Origin: Gracilaria domingensis
Taxonomy: Eukaryota > Rhodophyta > Florideophyceae > Gracilariales > Gracilariaceae
Direction of reading: 5' to 3'
DNA length: 64,000 nucleotides
NCBI GenBank assembly: GCA_022539475.1
Contig: VCMS01000219.1
Coordinates: 1-64,000 of the forward strand
The translations under genes were made by a program, and so were the position numbers. Within the stretch, counting starts at the first letter, position 1. Every line of letters starts with the position of its first letter. The notes under the pieces were generated by a model, which did no database searches, was not told the DNA's origin, and saw nothing but the letters and a program-made list of their open reading frames with translations. Below are positions 1 to 9,990 of the stretch, one piece after another.

Positions 1-1335
1 AAAACTAAGGGATTTGTTAAAAGAGTTCCTGTCCGATTTGAACAAGGTTGTCTTAAACGGATTTCTGTACAAAATGTCCGCTACTACCAAGTGGGAACTG
101 CTGGAAAGCTTTCGAAGGAAACTTCGGACACGGTTTCCATCTCGTTTTGATGCTTTCTCCGATGAGTATTTGGCTACTCTTCGTACCGCTGTGGTCCAGC
201 TGAACCTAAGACCTTCCCAGCAGCTATCCCGGGCTACTCTGTCATGGCGTCAGGAAGGAAGCAACACGGTCACGTTGAAGATTGAGGATACAGTTACGGC
301 ACAGAGAACTATTTCCTCCAGGCCAAGGGCTAGGGCGGTGGGTAAAACATCCGGTAAAATATCCGCTGCAGACCCAGGTCCGGTGGATGTCACTGGCATA
401 AACGACAGGGATGATGAAGACGATGGAGCGCACCCCCTTTCTAATGTTCTTGGTGGTATTCTTCCACCTCACGACTTTGGCGATGTAAGGACGACGAAGG
501 CTCTCGGTGTGGTCAAAAAGAACATGGAGCAACAGTTCTCTATGCATTTCGTTGGTGATGAAGAGTTAGTGGAGGCTCATGGTACACTGCTCCCTTCCGA
601 TAATTTCCTAGAGGGCAATGTTCAACTCGTACTCACGGACCCACCTTATGGTATACATGACAGTGAGCATGATGAGCTTCTCGACGAAGATATGGTTAAT
701 AATACAAAATGATGGCCTCAATGCTTCGCCCTGGCGGTCATTTTATAATTTTCTGTACTATCGAACAGTTCGCGGACTGGGAGGAGATTCTACGTTAGCA
801 CAAATCGGAGAATGCAGTGGGGAGGCAAAGTGCTTCGTTCTTAGTCGACCCCACACCGAAGCAATTCATTCGCTCTCGTACGCACAATTTGAAGAACCCC
901 GGAAGGAACACAACACGGTTGTTCTCTGCAACCGAGTATGCCGTGCACGCAGTCCGGAATGGAAACGCGTACGAGGAGCAGAAGGTGATGGTGAAGTACA
1001 AAAATCTCAACTACGTTCTCACGCAGTACCCCGGGCATTACTCTGTTATCGATCAGGTTCCGCATCTGGAGGCTGGTGAAGGACTCCGTTGGAAGGTAAA
1101 GAAGCGTTCCAAAATACACTCGGTTCAGGTTCGCCCCGAACAGAAACCGAGGGCACTGCTAAAGGAACTCATTGCCAGGTTCTCAAATCCCGGGGACGTT
1201 GTGGTTGATCCCTATAGTGGAACATTTTCCGGTGCCTTGGCTTGCATGGACATGGAAGAGCCCCGACGCTGTATTGGATGTGAGAGTGATGATCAGTGCT
1301 TCGCTCATGCTGAACACAATGCTGTAGTGATGTAG
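1..1335 (+). pseudogene. Decayed beta-class DNA amino-methyltransferase (5' end outside window)
   Basis: Reading is open from the first bases of the window, so the gene begins further left. The first ~200 residues are a non-conserved, partly acidic leader. A DPPYG motif follows at about 640-655 (motif IV of DNA N6-adenine/N4-cytosine methyltransferases). Next is an MTase-like core strand (LRPGGHFIIFC, about 720-755), a middle region, and VVDPYSGTFSGALAC at about 1200-1245, the AdoMet-binding motif I. Motif IV before motif I is the permuted beta-class order, common in bacterial restriction-modification and phage enzymes. The family transfers a methyl group from AdoMet to the exocyclic amino group of A or C. 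The reading is broken in a few places, so I call a pseudogene. It runs in the same frame into the SET-like region after 1335. Base specificity cannot be read from the sequence. Confidence 0.62.
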
Positions 1336-2172
1336 GCGAGGAAGGTTTGGGGTAACGAGTTCAACGCAAGAATAATTGTCAGTAATGAGGTCGTTCAAGC
1401 CTCGTATTTAGTACAGACAAAGTTCCCGGAAGGGAAGCAAATAATCTCGCGTATATGGATCGCTCCGAAAGGATTCCCGCCATACGCAACGTTTTGCAGA
1501 GAACCGAATCTCATCCGGCAGCACAAGGAGAAACCAGTGCACGAGTGGCCTCTGAATCTCCAATGCACATTGGAGACGATGGATGTACAGACTTTGCTCG
1601 CAGCTGAAGCAGCAGATTTATGGTTGTACAGGAAGAAATCAAACATCAAACACCCCTTAAGTGGAGATGAAGTGTTCAGTAGTAGATCGTTCTCGGAAGA
1701 AGAGGTTGTCGGGTACTTCTATGGGACATTGGTATATCATGACATAAGCCGATGCAATGCAAAACAGATGAAATACGGAAGCGGAGTGCTCGGTGCCACC
1801 GTTTCTCGTTTCAGGAGGTGTTGCATGGAAGTGAAGCTGAAAGGGCAGATGTACAGCACGCTTCCTCACTATGACTCCGAAATCAATACTGCGATTGCGT
1901 GGGTAGTACCCGCTCCTTTCTTTATAGCGGGCTAAATCAATGATGCTTCGTACCGGGATGGGGACGAAGAGAAGGATTTGGCCGAGATAGAACCCTACCA
2001 AGGCCGCTTACCAAACGCTATTATTGGACAGCCCTCCAAGTATCAAGCTACCACATTGTGTACACTGGCAAGCTATAGCCTACTGTTGGTGACGGCTACA
2101 AGGGGTATTCATGAACACGACGAACTGTACGTAGACTATGGACCCAGCTATTTATGGAAGAGGTATTTGTAA
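1336..2172 (+). pseudogene. Decayed SET-domain region fused downstream of the methyltransferase
   Basis: This stretch continues the frame of the preceding methyltransferase, with little spacing. The conserved end is at about 2100-2160: GIHEHDELYVDYG, matching the C-terminal ELxxDYG signature of SET domains, preceded by a segment (about 2000-2060) resembling the N-x-x-I strand before the pseudoknot. An earlier YFYGTLVYHD stretch (about 1710-1745) fits the first SET strands. SET enzymes methylate protein lysines, usually on histones. The reading is interrupted, so the product is probably not made. The likely ancestral product was one polypeptide with a DNA-methyltransferase half and a protein-methyltransferase half, or two adjacent ORFs. 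The SET call rests on the C-terminal motif and is moderate. Confidence 0.5.
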
Positions 2173-2721
2173 CTCTCCCATGCTTTATAGTTTGACGTAG
2201 TACAAACTGTTGTAGTGTATTTCATAACTACTGCGTCATTTATTGAATGCATTCATCATTCCAGTAAACCTATTGTTGCAGGAATCGACAACGTGGCACA
2301 AGGACACATTGTCGTGCTAAGCAAAGAGCTACCAAGAATACTCCACAGCGGTCAGAGCTACCACCTTAAAAGCAACACCTCAGAATTAACACCTCACACC
2401 CGGGAGGTTGGACCAAGGAAAAAAGGACCTTCATCATGAAGGGACCCGACAGACGGAACTGGCACATAGAACATAGCCAATGAAAAATACGGCCATGGGA
2501 AATGTGGAAAATTGGTATGAATGTCTGCCACAGGAATGGACCAGCTCACTCAGGGCTCAAGAACCACTGAAGGTCTCCATCACCTGCTGCAAAGGGTTTA
2601 CAAGCTTCCCCCCTTCCGCTTTTTCACCCCACAAAACGAGCAGAACTCCAGAAGCTTCCGTTTCCCCACTCAATAATCAGAACATAATCACTTCCTTTTC
2701 ACGCGATTTTGAAGCGCAATC
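2173..2721. other. Spacer between the methyltransferase-SET fossil and the Plavaka-like element
   Basis: No coding potential was recognised. It should contain the left end of the Plavaka-like element and the promoter of its plus-strand ORF. I compared this stretch by eye with 8600-8900 and found no convincing terminal inverted repeat, so the element boundary stays open. Confidence 0.4.
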
Positions 2722-5213
2722 ATGGCTCCACAAAAGTCCAGCAACGCGGACGACCGGGGGACGAAGGGATCCCAAACAATCCCGCGATATGGTATTGGCG
2801 TCGCTAAGCGGAAGACACCTCCGCCTGCCGCGACCCGAAGAAGTACTCGACGACGAGCTCCCCGTGTCGGGCTTACTGGAAAAAGTCTGGTTCGAAGTCA
2901 GCACTCCGGGCTTTGAAGGCAAAACCGAAACCGAAGCTGGGTGTTACTACGACCACAACGGAAGTGACGGAGAACGAAGTAGTATTACCACATCACAGCT
3001 CAGTGGGGGGGCGAGTTACACGACACATGGCTGCAGAGGAAGTGCCAAGAATAATCTATGATGTGAATGTGGAAGAGAATATTGCCGAGAGACGTACGAG
3101 AGCGAAAGAAAGACGGACAAGAAATTTGAGAAACAATGTCATCGAAGAAGAGTTTCACAGAAATGAAAGAGCCATCTCACCTGGTAGGACGAGGCGCATT
3201 ACAAACGATTCAATTCAACCCCTACGTAGTGGGGACGAAGAAGGAGCCGATGATATACAGCCCACTGTACGTGCGCTTGCAACATCGCGAAGGGAGATCA
3301 AAAGTCGGAACGATCCCCTTCATGCCGATCGTGCTAGTGACGAGGTAGAAGTCGATAATATAAAGTCCTCTGTACCTGCGCCCGCACCGTCGAGAAAGAG
3401 TTTCAGCAATGGAAACGATTCCATTCATCCCGAACGTCGTACAAACGAGGAAGAAATCGACGAGATACAGCCTGCTTCTCGTACGGTCGTACCATCGCAG
3501 AATAGGTTAAACCAAATGAGAAGGAAGGGTTCGACCTCGATTTCCTTTGGCGAGATGCGTAGGGAACGGACAGAGGTGGGGTCAGAATTACCAAGAGAGA
3601 CATGGAACGAAACGGGTCGTAATGCGGCAGGTCGCCGGAAAATTAACCGTACGTTTCCATCTCGTGCTCTTGCTGTTGTAGACGAAGAAGGTAAAGAAGA
3701 TGAAAACCTAACGCCAGGGTACGAGCTGTTGGACAAGATTGGAGACTTGAAAGCGGATCTCTTTCGAGTAACCGAGGATAATCAAAGTCTGAATATGAGC
3801 GTAAGAATAGCACAGAAAAGCGTGACGGAAGTAGGGCAAAAGGAGAAGGAGCAAGATGTTCTAGTACAATCACTTCGAGAGGCACTGAAGCGAGGAGCAA
3901 CACGGAGGGAGAGTGAATCGCACAGGGGAAGAAAAAGATACGAGATTGATGTGAACGACGCGTATGTAGGGGTAGCGAAGACAGTATACGTGTCCATACT
4001 GCGCTACGCGAAAGACGAGACAAGGGAATTGTGCTTCGAGATGAGTTCACCGGCGAGAAACTGGGGGAATCGAAGTGAGACACTCGGATCTGAGACTGAG
4101 TACAGTGTGCTGGTCGTTGATGGGAAAGAGATTGTTCCACGCTGTCCAATGGAGGTCGCGATGGAGATTAGAGCGTATACTCCATCGATTCGTGGTACGG
4201 GTCAAAACTTGCGGATGCAAATCGTGGAGACGGAGGTAATGAAACCTCGTTGGGAATCCATCCGGGAGATGAAGATGGAAGAAGACTGCATTAGACAGCT
4301 GACCAACAACATGTGCTTACGGAAGAGGTTGAAGCAGGCCTTGAGCGATGCGGTGGGGGTTCGAAAACGCCATGCGAAGGAGAAGTTTTTGATGGGGCTA
4401 GGGTATGAAATGTTGGTGAAGACACCATCTCATGAGAGGGAGAGGAGCATATACCTAAAACAAGCGGAGGAACTACGGGAGAAGCTTCTGCCGCTAGATG
4501 CAAAAGGGTGTGAGATTCTCTCCACATGGAGAACATCCAAAAGAGAGGACATATCATTTTCCGGGTTCAAAATGCGTAGCGAAGAGAACAAGCCGCAAGA
4601 CTTGCTGTTTAGAAACGTTCTAAGCCTACAGGTCTTACGGGAGTTTATGGGTTACGATGTGAACCAAAAGGATTCGAGAAATGCGGGTGACAAGGACCCA
4701 GTGGATGGAAAAATAGTGCAGTTGGCGCGTCTAGATGCTTGGATCGCGTCAGTTGTTCGAGCTACAGAGTTTGAAGGAGGGCGGGGGGTAAAAGGCAGGT
4801 GTTTTTCTCCAACCTTTTCGGAAAGTATACTGATGGCTGTATGAATGAAAATGGAGCAGAAGTTTGGAACGTAGTTCAGGAACGACTCAATGGCTCAAGA
4901 TCCACGCCATGGAAATGATGACCGTCTGAGAACTGTGGCATACTGGATACCGTCTAAGAAGAAGCTATATCTAGCTGTTCGAGAAGATGTATTTATGGAA
5001 GAGATTACGGAACATCTTGGAGCCGTAATGGATTGCTATATTGGGTATTGTGACCCACGGGATCGCGTATACTCCCCTATAAGAGCAATCGATGAAATCC
5101 GAGATAATAATGTGATCGATTGTAATCCGAATGTCTGGGGACAAGGTAGGGAACGAGACGGGGGAGGTGTGGACGATGAGCACGAGATGGAAGACGAGGA
5201 AGAGAATATCTAA
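2722..5213 (+). CDS. Basic coiled-coil-prone accessory ORF of the Plavaka-like element
   Basis: An ATG at 2722 opens a Ser/Pro/Arg-rich basic leader that ends at 2916. The main frame is open from about 2913 to 4844 (about 640 codons), and the same frame reopens from 4890 to 5213. The three pieces probably belong to one gene split by a frame change near 2913 and either a stop or a short intron near 4787-4880; a GTAAAA and a CAG lie there, but no joining restored a clean frame. The main part is rich in Arg and Glu (MRREKx-like runs), with a predicted coiled coil roughly at residues 270-330 and a more globular C-terminal half. The 4890-5213 piece ends in an acidic tail. I recognise no family. 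By position it could be the DNA-binding partner (TnpA-like) of the transposase, but nothing in the sequence proves it. Confidence 0.45.
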
Positions 5214-5316
5214 AGTACATGAACAGTTTATGTTAAGAATGTTACGTAGTAGGAGTATGATGAATGTGCGCTCGAGGGTTACGATAGAATCTGTTAATGT
5301 AGAAACGATGGAATTG

Positions 5317-8300
5317 CTAGTGAAAGGGAGGGGAAAATGGTCGGGCAGGGTAGTTTTGGCGAATGACGTGTATGGAGCCTTTGATTGAGGAGAACGGGAT
5401 AAGCCCGAACCAAGGAGAGACCGTAGCAGAACGAGGTTTCATCGTTGACGTTCTTGGATGCACGGTGTGATCATGCTCGTCGTCGGTGGCCCAACGGAGT
5501 GATATACAGTTCAGAGTTTCATCAACGTTATTCAAGGGCTCTGTCACTTCGAAGAAACGAACGAGAGCGAGCTCCGATTCAGAGTTGTCTAAGGTCTTGT
5601 CCCTGACGCGAAGCAATGCAAATACTTTGCATACGCACGCTGTGGAAAACATACAGTTGGGAGGGAGTGTTCCGTGCACGAGAACCGTGGAGAACGTAGG
5701 CAACTTGGAAGGCCCGAAGGAGTTCGTAGCGAAGATGCGTTCACATAGTTGTAAATCGGGCCTTCTCAGTCTTATGCACCGAAGATCCCGATCGCAATCA
5801 TCGAGAGAGGGGCAGAAGCCGCTAAGAACGTATGCAGAATTAACGACAGTGAGTTTGATCTCGTGAGGGTTCTTCAGCTGTTGAATAGTTTCTACACAAA
5901 GGTTGCGAAAGGAGGTGAGAGCGTCGCGAGATATTTGGTTGATGAACTGCAGTGTGGTTGTCGAGAAACGTTCTTCCAGAGCCGAAGAAGATACATGTGG
6001 ATGCGATCGTAGGTACTTGTCAGCTGTGATGATGTCAAAGAGTGAGAAGGAGTTACCCTGGCGAACCATGGCTGGAAAGCGGTTGATGGAAGGGCTTTGA
6101 GAGTTGGAGGAGACAGAGAAGTGACTTCTGACCGAAAGGGATTGCAAATAGTCCTGCGACTATTGAATGGCGTTCACCGTTTCCTTATGAGCTGTAGTTC
6201 GCCTTCGAGAAGTTCGACGATAGTGGTTCTTGAAGAGAAGATGAGCATGTTCGTACACGCCTGCATCGCCAAAGTGCAGGCCTGCGTATCGCCGTATGTC
6301 TGGAATGATGTGGTCAAGGAAGTGAAACTTAAGAGTACGAAAGTTGGAGGCTTGGTGCCGGCCGAGAATGGAGACTGTGTGAAACTTGAAGTTCTTTATC
6401 ATAGTTTCCAATGCATCTATGCGATGCTCCGTCCATTCTGGAGTGGTATTGTAGCGAAGAACGTTGTTGACGAGGTCAACGTAGGATGTGAACACGGTGG
6501 TAATACGGGCGCAGGATTCCTCACCACAACAGCGGTTAAAGAAAGAGCCAATGAAAGGGAAGACCATATCAAGGGAACGGTAGTCCTTGGCTTCCAACAT
6601 ACCCGTGATGCCGTCTGTCGTGAAGAAACCGTTGAGAGAATTTCCTTTTTCGGATGTGGAGAAGTCGATGTGAAGTCCGGATGCCGGATAGGAGCTCTCA
6701 ATATCGGCGAAAATGGCGTTGGCGTGGCTTAGAATAGAAGTTCGAACGGTCTGGAAAGACCTCGGGTTTCCCTGAGAACCCACAGAAGTGTGAAGCGAAT
6801 CGGACTTGAGGCGTTCAATCGAGGCGAGTTTGATGAGTTTGGAGATTCCGAGATGAAAGTTATGAAAGGGCTCGAAGGAGAAGATTGAGTAAGGAGTGAG
6901 CAGCTCGGAGACATTGAGCATAGGGAATGATTCGAGAAAGGACTTGTAAGTGGATAAGGAGGTAGTTTGGAGTAGTTCAACAGCTTCATTTTTCAGGGTC
7001 TTTGCCACTCGAGGTCTGCGGGTGAGCAAAGCCTGTTCAGCGCCGGAAAGTAGATCTTGGTGTTTCTTTCTCGTTGCAGAGGTGTGGGATACAGTTCGCT
7101 CATTGAGTATGGGTTTATAGATGTTGAGTTGCGAACGAAGGATGAGGCATCTATGGCAGGGCTTGTTTGGCTTTGTGCCATGGAGGACAGCGAGAATGTC
7201 CTTTGCTTCGAGAATGTCAGCGCTATAGTTAGCGATGATGGGATGGCACTGACGAAGGACTCCCTTGGCGTCTCTAAAGAAGAAGCCTTTTTTGCATATG
7301 TCGTACAGAGGTTTGAGGATAGTTTCCAAGGACTTCTGGACGAGCTCCATGCGCACAACGCGAGTTATGTTCGACGACAAAGGGCCAATTTCCAAATACT
7401 CGGTGTCGGTGAACGAAGAATCGGGAGAGAAGGATGTGAAGGAAGTGGGAATGTAGCCGACGAGAGTGTGGTGGTGTGTGATACATTTTCTGCGGAAAGA
7501 GTCCTTGAAGTTGAGAAACGTAATATGGAGGGGATATGGTATGACAGAGGAGCTTTTTAGCGTGGTGGAGGACATATCGGAATAGAGTTGAAGCAGGCCG
7601 ATGAAGGAGTCTGTACCAGTAGTGGTGGGATCATGCCAGATGACTCTTGGGTTTGGAGAACGTGCGATGTGCTTTTTCGGAGCGGGAACGACGTCATGTC
7701 CGAGTTTGGAGGCCATGGGATGCGCAAACTGCGTCGGTTCCTGTGCAGGAGGCGTGGTGAATTGGGTGAAAGAAGTCTTTCTCATGGGATATTAGCCGAA
7801 GTTGTTGTTGAAGGACTTGAATGGGGTCCTTAACATAGAGAGTGGCAGAGAACTGACGGTCGTTATCGTGAATGGTGGTGGAGGTGAAGCCGATGGAGCT
7901 CACTGTCTCTTCAAAGATTTTGGAGTGTAGTTTGAGACACTCAGAAGCGGAGGTGATGGAGGTTTGGAAAATAGAGGGGGGAAAGTTGGACTGCCTGAGA
8001 ATGTTGATAAGCTCGTCTGCGGAGCGCTTTCCGAGTTTCGTGGCAATGGAGGAAATGTATGTGATGAGATTATGAATGTTGTCTCTTGAAGCGGGCGGGG
8101 AGAGGGCATGAACGGAACCTACGGAGAGGGACTGAGAATTGAATGGCGGTTGTGGTGTATCTAGATGTGCTGCGTCGAAAGAACGTATGGAGAGAGCGAG
8201 CTGCTGTTCTTCATACGGTTCGTCAGTGGCGAGTGCTACATTATCGGAGGGTCGGTTGGAGGGAGAAGAGAGAGGGGGTTTGGTACTGCTGAGTCAGCGA

Positions 8301-8541
8301 CGTTTTCTTCGGGGGGGGAAGAGGGAATCGCGGGGGCAGGAGGAGTGAGAAAAGGGTTTGGGTCATGCCGGTGTCTGCATCGTTTCTGATGTTGCGCGAG
8401 GGAGGCGATAGAGTCTGTGTGAAAGGCGCAGCGGGGAAAAAACATATGTACATGATGCAGTAGGGCGGGGAGGGGGGAGGGGGAGGCGGTTGCTTGGAAC
8501 GTTGGAGGTGAGGAGCGGAGGTCTAAGGTGCAGTGTTGCAA
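5317..8541 (-). pseudogene. Plavaka-type transposase with an in-frame amber codon
   Basis: Read on the minus strand. A C2H2-like finger (C-x..LAQHQKRCRHR) lies near 8450-8400. A conserved N-terminal block follows, reaching VKDPIQVLQQQLRLIS near 7830-7790 in a different frame from the core. The long core is 7785-6160 (541 codons). Within it, GYIPTSF and then KGVLRQCHPIIANY...CHRC are the hallmark block of fungal Plavaka transposases (CMC superfamily DDE enzymes). The core ends at a TAG at 6158-6160 and the same frame continues to 5317 with the family's C-terminal region (VCKVFALLRV..LVRFFEV, SSIKGSIHVIR). One amber codon and at least one frame change or intron near 7790 therefore separate it from a whole gene. 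The enzyme would cut and join transposon ends in the nucleus. The Plavaka call is from motif memory and is fairly firm. Confidence 0.72.
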
Positions 8542-8599
8542 CTTGTGGGAAATTGTTGCCGTACCGTGTGGGGGAGAATATAGGGAGAGTCAATCGGCG

Positions 8600-8836
8600 C
8601 CATGCACGTGATGGTTTACGTACATCACGATATGATATGGGTACGTCGAGGAGGGAAGAAATTGTGAAAAACTGAAAACATTCCTAAGTTTTGAGCCCAT
8701 ACTTTGCGGCCGGCGGGAACTATACACTAGACGTAGATAGTGCTGCACTGGAGAAGTCAGAAAAGTGCCATGGCACGGGCCTGACCACTGCGATGCGAAC
8801 TCTGATCATGGCACTTCTCTGGGACACATTATCTTC
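8600..8836. other. Non-coding; short inverted repeat AAGTGCCATG
   Basis: AAGTGCCATG at about 8763 is followed by its reverse complement CATGGCACTT at about 8807, and the first copy overlaps the 12-bp palindrome GTGCCATGGCAC. No ORF of note. This could be the subterminal region of the Plavaka-like element. Confidence 0.35.
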
Positions 8837-9113
8837 CAGATCATGCAAGTTCCATACAGGTACGTGAAATACGTAACGGTTTCGACTCTTACTGCTACCT
8901 TATTTGTTGCCGACCTAGTTCGATGCGAGCGATGTAGGAATAACGAGCGAAAGACTAGTATGCAGATCATGCGAGTGACGTACTGGTACGGTTGACACTC
9001 TATCTACGGTTGTCATGGGATCTAGTTCTTGCTGACCCCGTTTGACGCGAGCGATGTACGGAGAGCTCTAGTTCTTGATGACCCCGTTTGACGCTAGCGA
9101 TGTACGGAGAGCG
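8837..9113. repeat. Degenerate 126-bp direct repeat with an internal 46-bp tandem duplication
   Basis: CAGATCATGC followed by a similar tail starts at 8837 and again at 8963, a period of 126. In the second unit a 46-bp block beginning CTAGTTCTTG at 9022 is duplicated at 9068 with few changes (GACCCCGTTTGACGC then AGCGATGTACGGAGAGC). Divergence between the 126-bp units is clear; the 46-bp copies are nearly identical, so the second duplication is younger. Confidence 0.6.
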
Positions 9114-9155
9114 AGCAAAGGTTCTAGGAACGCATGTGCACGCTCGTGAGGTGCG

Positions 9156-9239
9156 TCGCTAATTACGCTCTAAGAAGCGATTCGAGTGAGAAATGTACTA
9201 CAATTCTCACTGGAGACGCTTGTAGAACTTAATTAGCGA
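9156..9239. other. 84-nt imperfect hairpin, pre-miRNA-like
   Basis: TCGCTAATTA at 9156 pairs with TAATTAGCGA at 9230-9239. Further paired blocks lie inside: AAGCG with CGCTT, and GTGAGAA with TTCTCAC. The stem is about 36-40 bp with a few mismatches and a loop of about 9 nt near 9196. No coding frame overlaps it convincingly. It could be a small-RNA precursor, a foldback transposon remnant or a transposon end. Only the inverted repeat itself is directly seen. Confidence 0.5.
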
Positions 9240-9376
9240 GGTTCTAATGACTAACAGTTGGGTTTGGTTTTAGTTCTGGCTTAGTGAACTTTGGGTCGTT
9301 TATTGAATTGGATTGGAAACTGTGGCACAGGGGGGGCGTTGAGGGTAGATGGTGGAGCAGTAGACCATGAAGCTGT

Positions 9377-9990
9377 CGCATTATCAGGACTGGAAGACAT
9401 GGAGAGGTATGTAACAATATCTTGACGAGGAGAGTTTTACCTCTGTTGTATATGTACCAACTGTGTGTTCAATTACTGCTTGCAGATTTTCGATCCATGT
9501 TGAATAGGAACGGGAACGTTCACTTTCCTATTCAACATGGGTCAAAAGTCTAGAAAACATGGATCGTGGAGCAATGGAGGGTGAATGTGTCGCATTAGCG
9601 GACTGGAAGACATGGAGAGGTATGTAACACGAATGAATCGAGAAGAAGTTCGTGTTTGTTATCTGATTGCTAACTGTGTGTCTCCTTGCTGCTTCTTGCG
9701 GGGTCTTGATTCTTGAATGGGAACGTGAAGGTGTGTTTGGCGACGAGAACTGGAGGATTTGAAAAGGTAGGGAGATATCGCAATGAAAGGGTTGTGTGTA
9801 CGCTATGGATACTAACTGTGTTTCAGATTGTGTTTCTGTGCGGTGCCGCGATGAAAGTGTGTGGACGGTGATTGGGACTGAAAGAGATAGAGAGGTAAGA
9901 GGTTCAGGTATCAAAGAGACGTTTCATGGTTGTTCAGAGTATGGCTACTAACTTCGTGTCCATTTTCGGCTTTCTGTGATTATGCAATTG
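9377..9990 (+). repeat. Array of four diverged intron-like modules
   Basis: A module with an exon-like end GGAGAG, then GTATGTAAC, then about 50 nt, then CTAACTGTG and a pyrimidine tract recurs at about 9388-9484 and 9600-9700. More diverged versions lie at 9750-9826 (GTAGGG..ACTAACTGTGTTTCAG) and 9872-9990 (GTAAGA..ACTAACTTC). The first two share 38 of about 40 bases around the 5' end. Modules one and three have a complete 3' AG (9484, 9826); in modules two and four the AG at the expected place is missing. The layout matches spliceosomal introns with yeast-like branch points. The intervening exon-like pieces encode no clear protein. This may be a duplicated, decaying non-coding host gene or simply a tandem repeat that contains an intron. 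Confidence 0.5.
9495..9540. repeat. 46-nt hairpin with 16-bp perfect stem
   Basis: CCATGTTGAATAGGAA (9495-9510) and its exact reverse complement (9525-9540) enclose a 14-nt loop. The outer bases GATCCATGTT are answered again by AACATGGATC near 9557, giving an alternative pairing. It sits in the exon-like piece between the first two intron-like modules. Confidence 0.6.

Larger units (their letters stand above)
2722..8700. mobile_element. Plavaka-like (CMC superfamily) DNA transposon, decayed
   Basis: Two convergent coding blocks lie back to back: a basic, coiled-coil-prone ORF on + (2722-5213) and a Plavaka-type transposase on - (8541-5317), about 100 bp apart. A transposase facing an accessory ORF fits the two-gene layout known from CACTA/CMC elements. 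That both belong to one element is inference; terminal repeats were not found. Family assignment rests on the transposase core, not on the ends. Boundaries are approximate. Confidence 0.5.

Noticed and set aside
3403-4149. Minus-strand ORFs of 66-168 codons
   Set aside because: Antisense to the 640-codon plus-strand ORF; Ser/Arg/Leu-rich composition typical of shadow frames.
6097-7560. Plus-strand ORFs of 160-210 codons
   Set aside because: They lie antisense to the Plavaka transposase core, which has family motifs.
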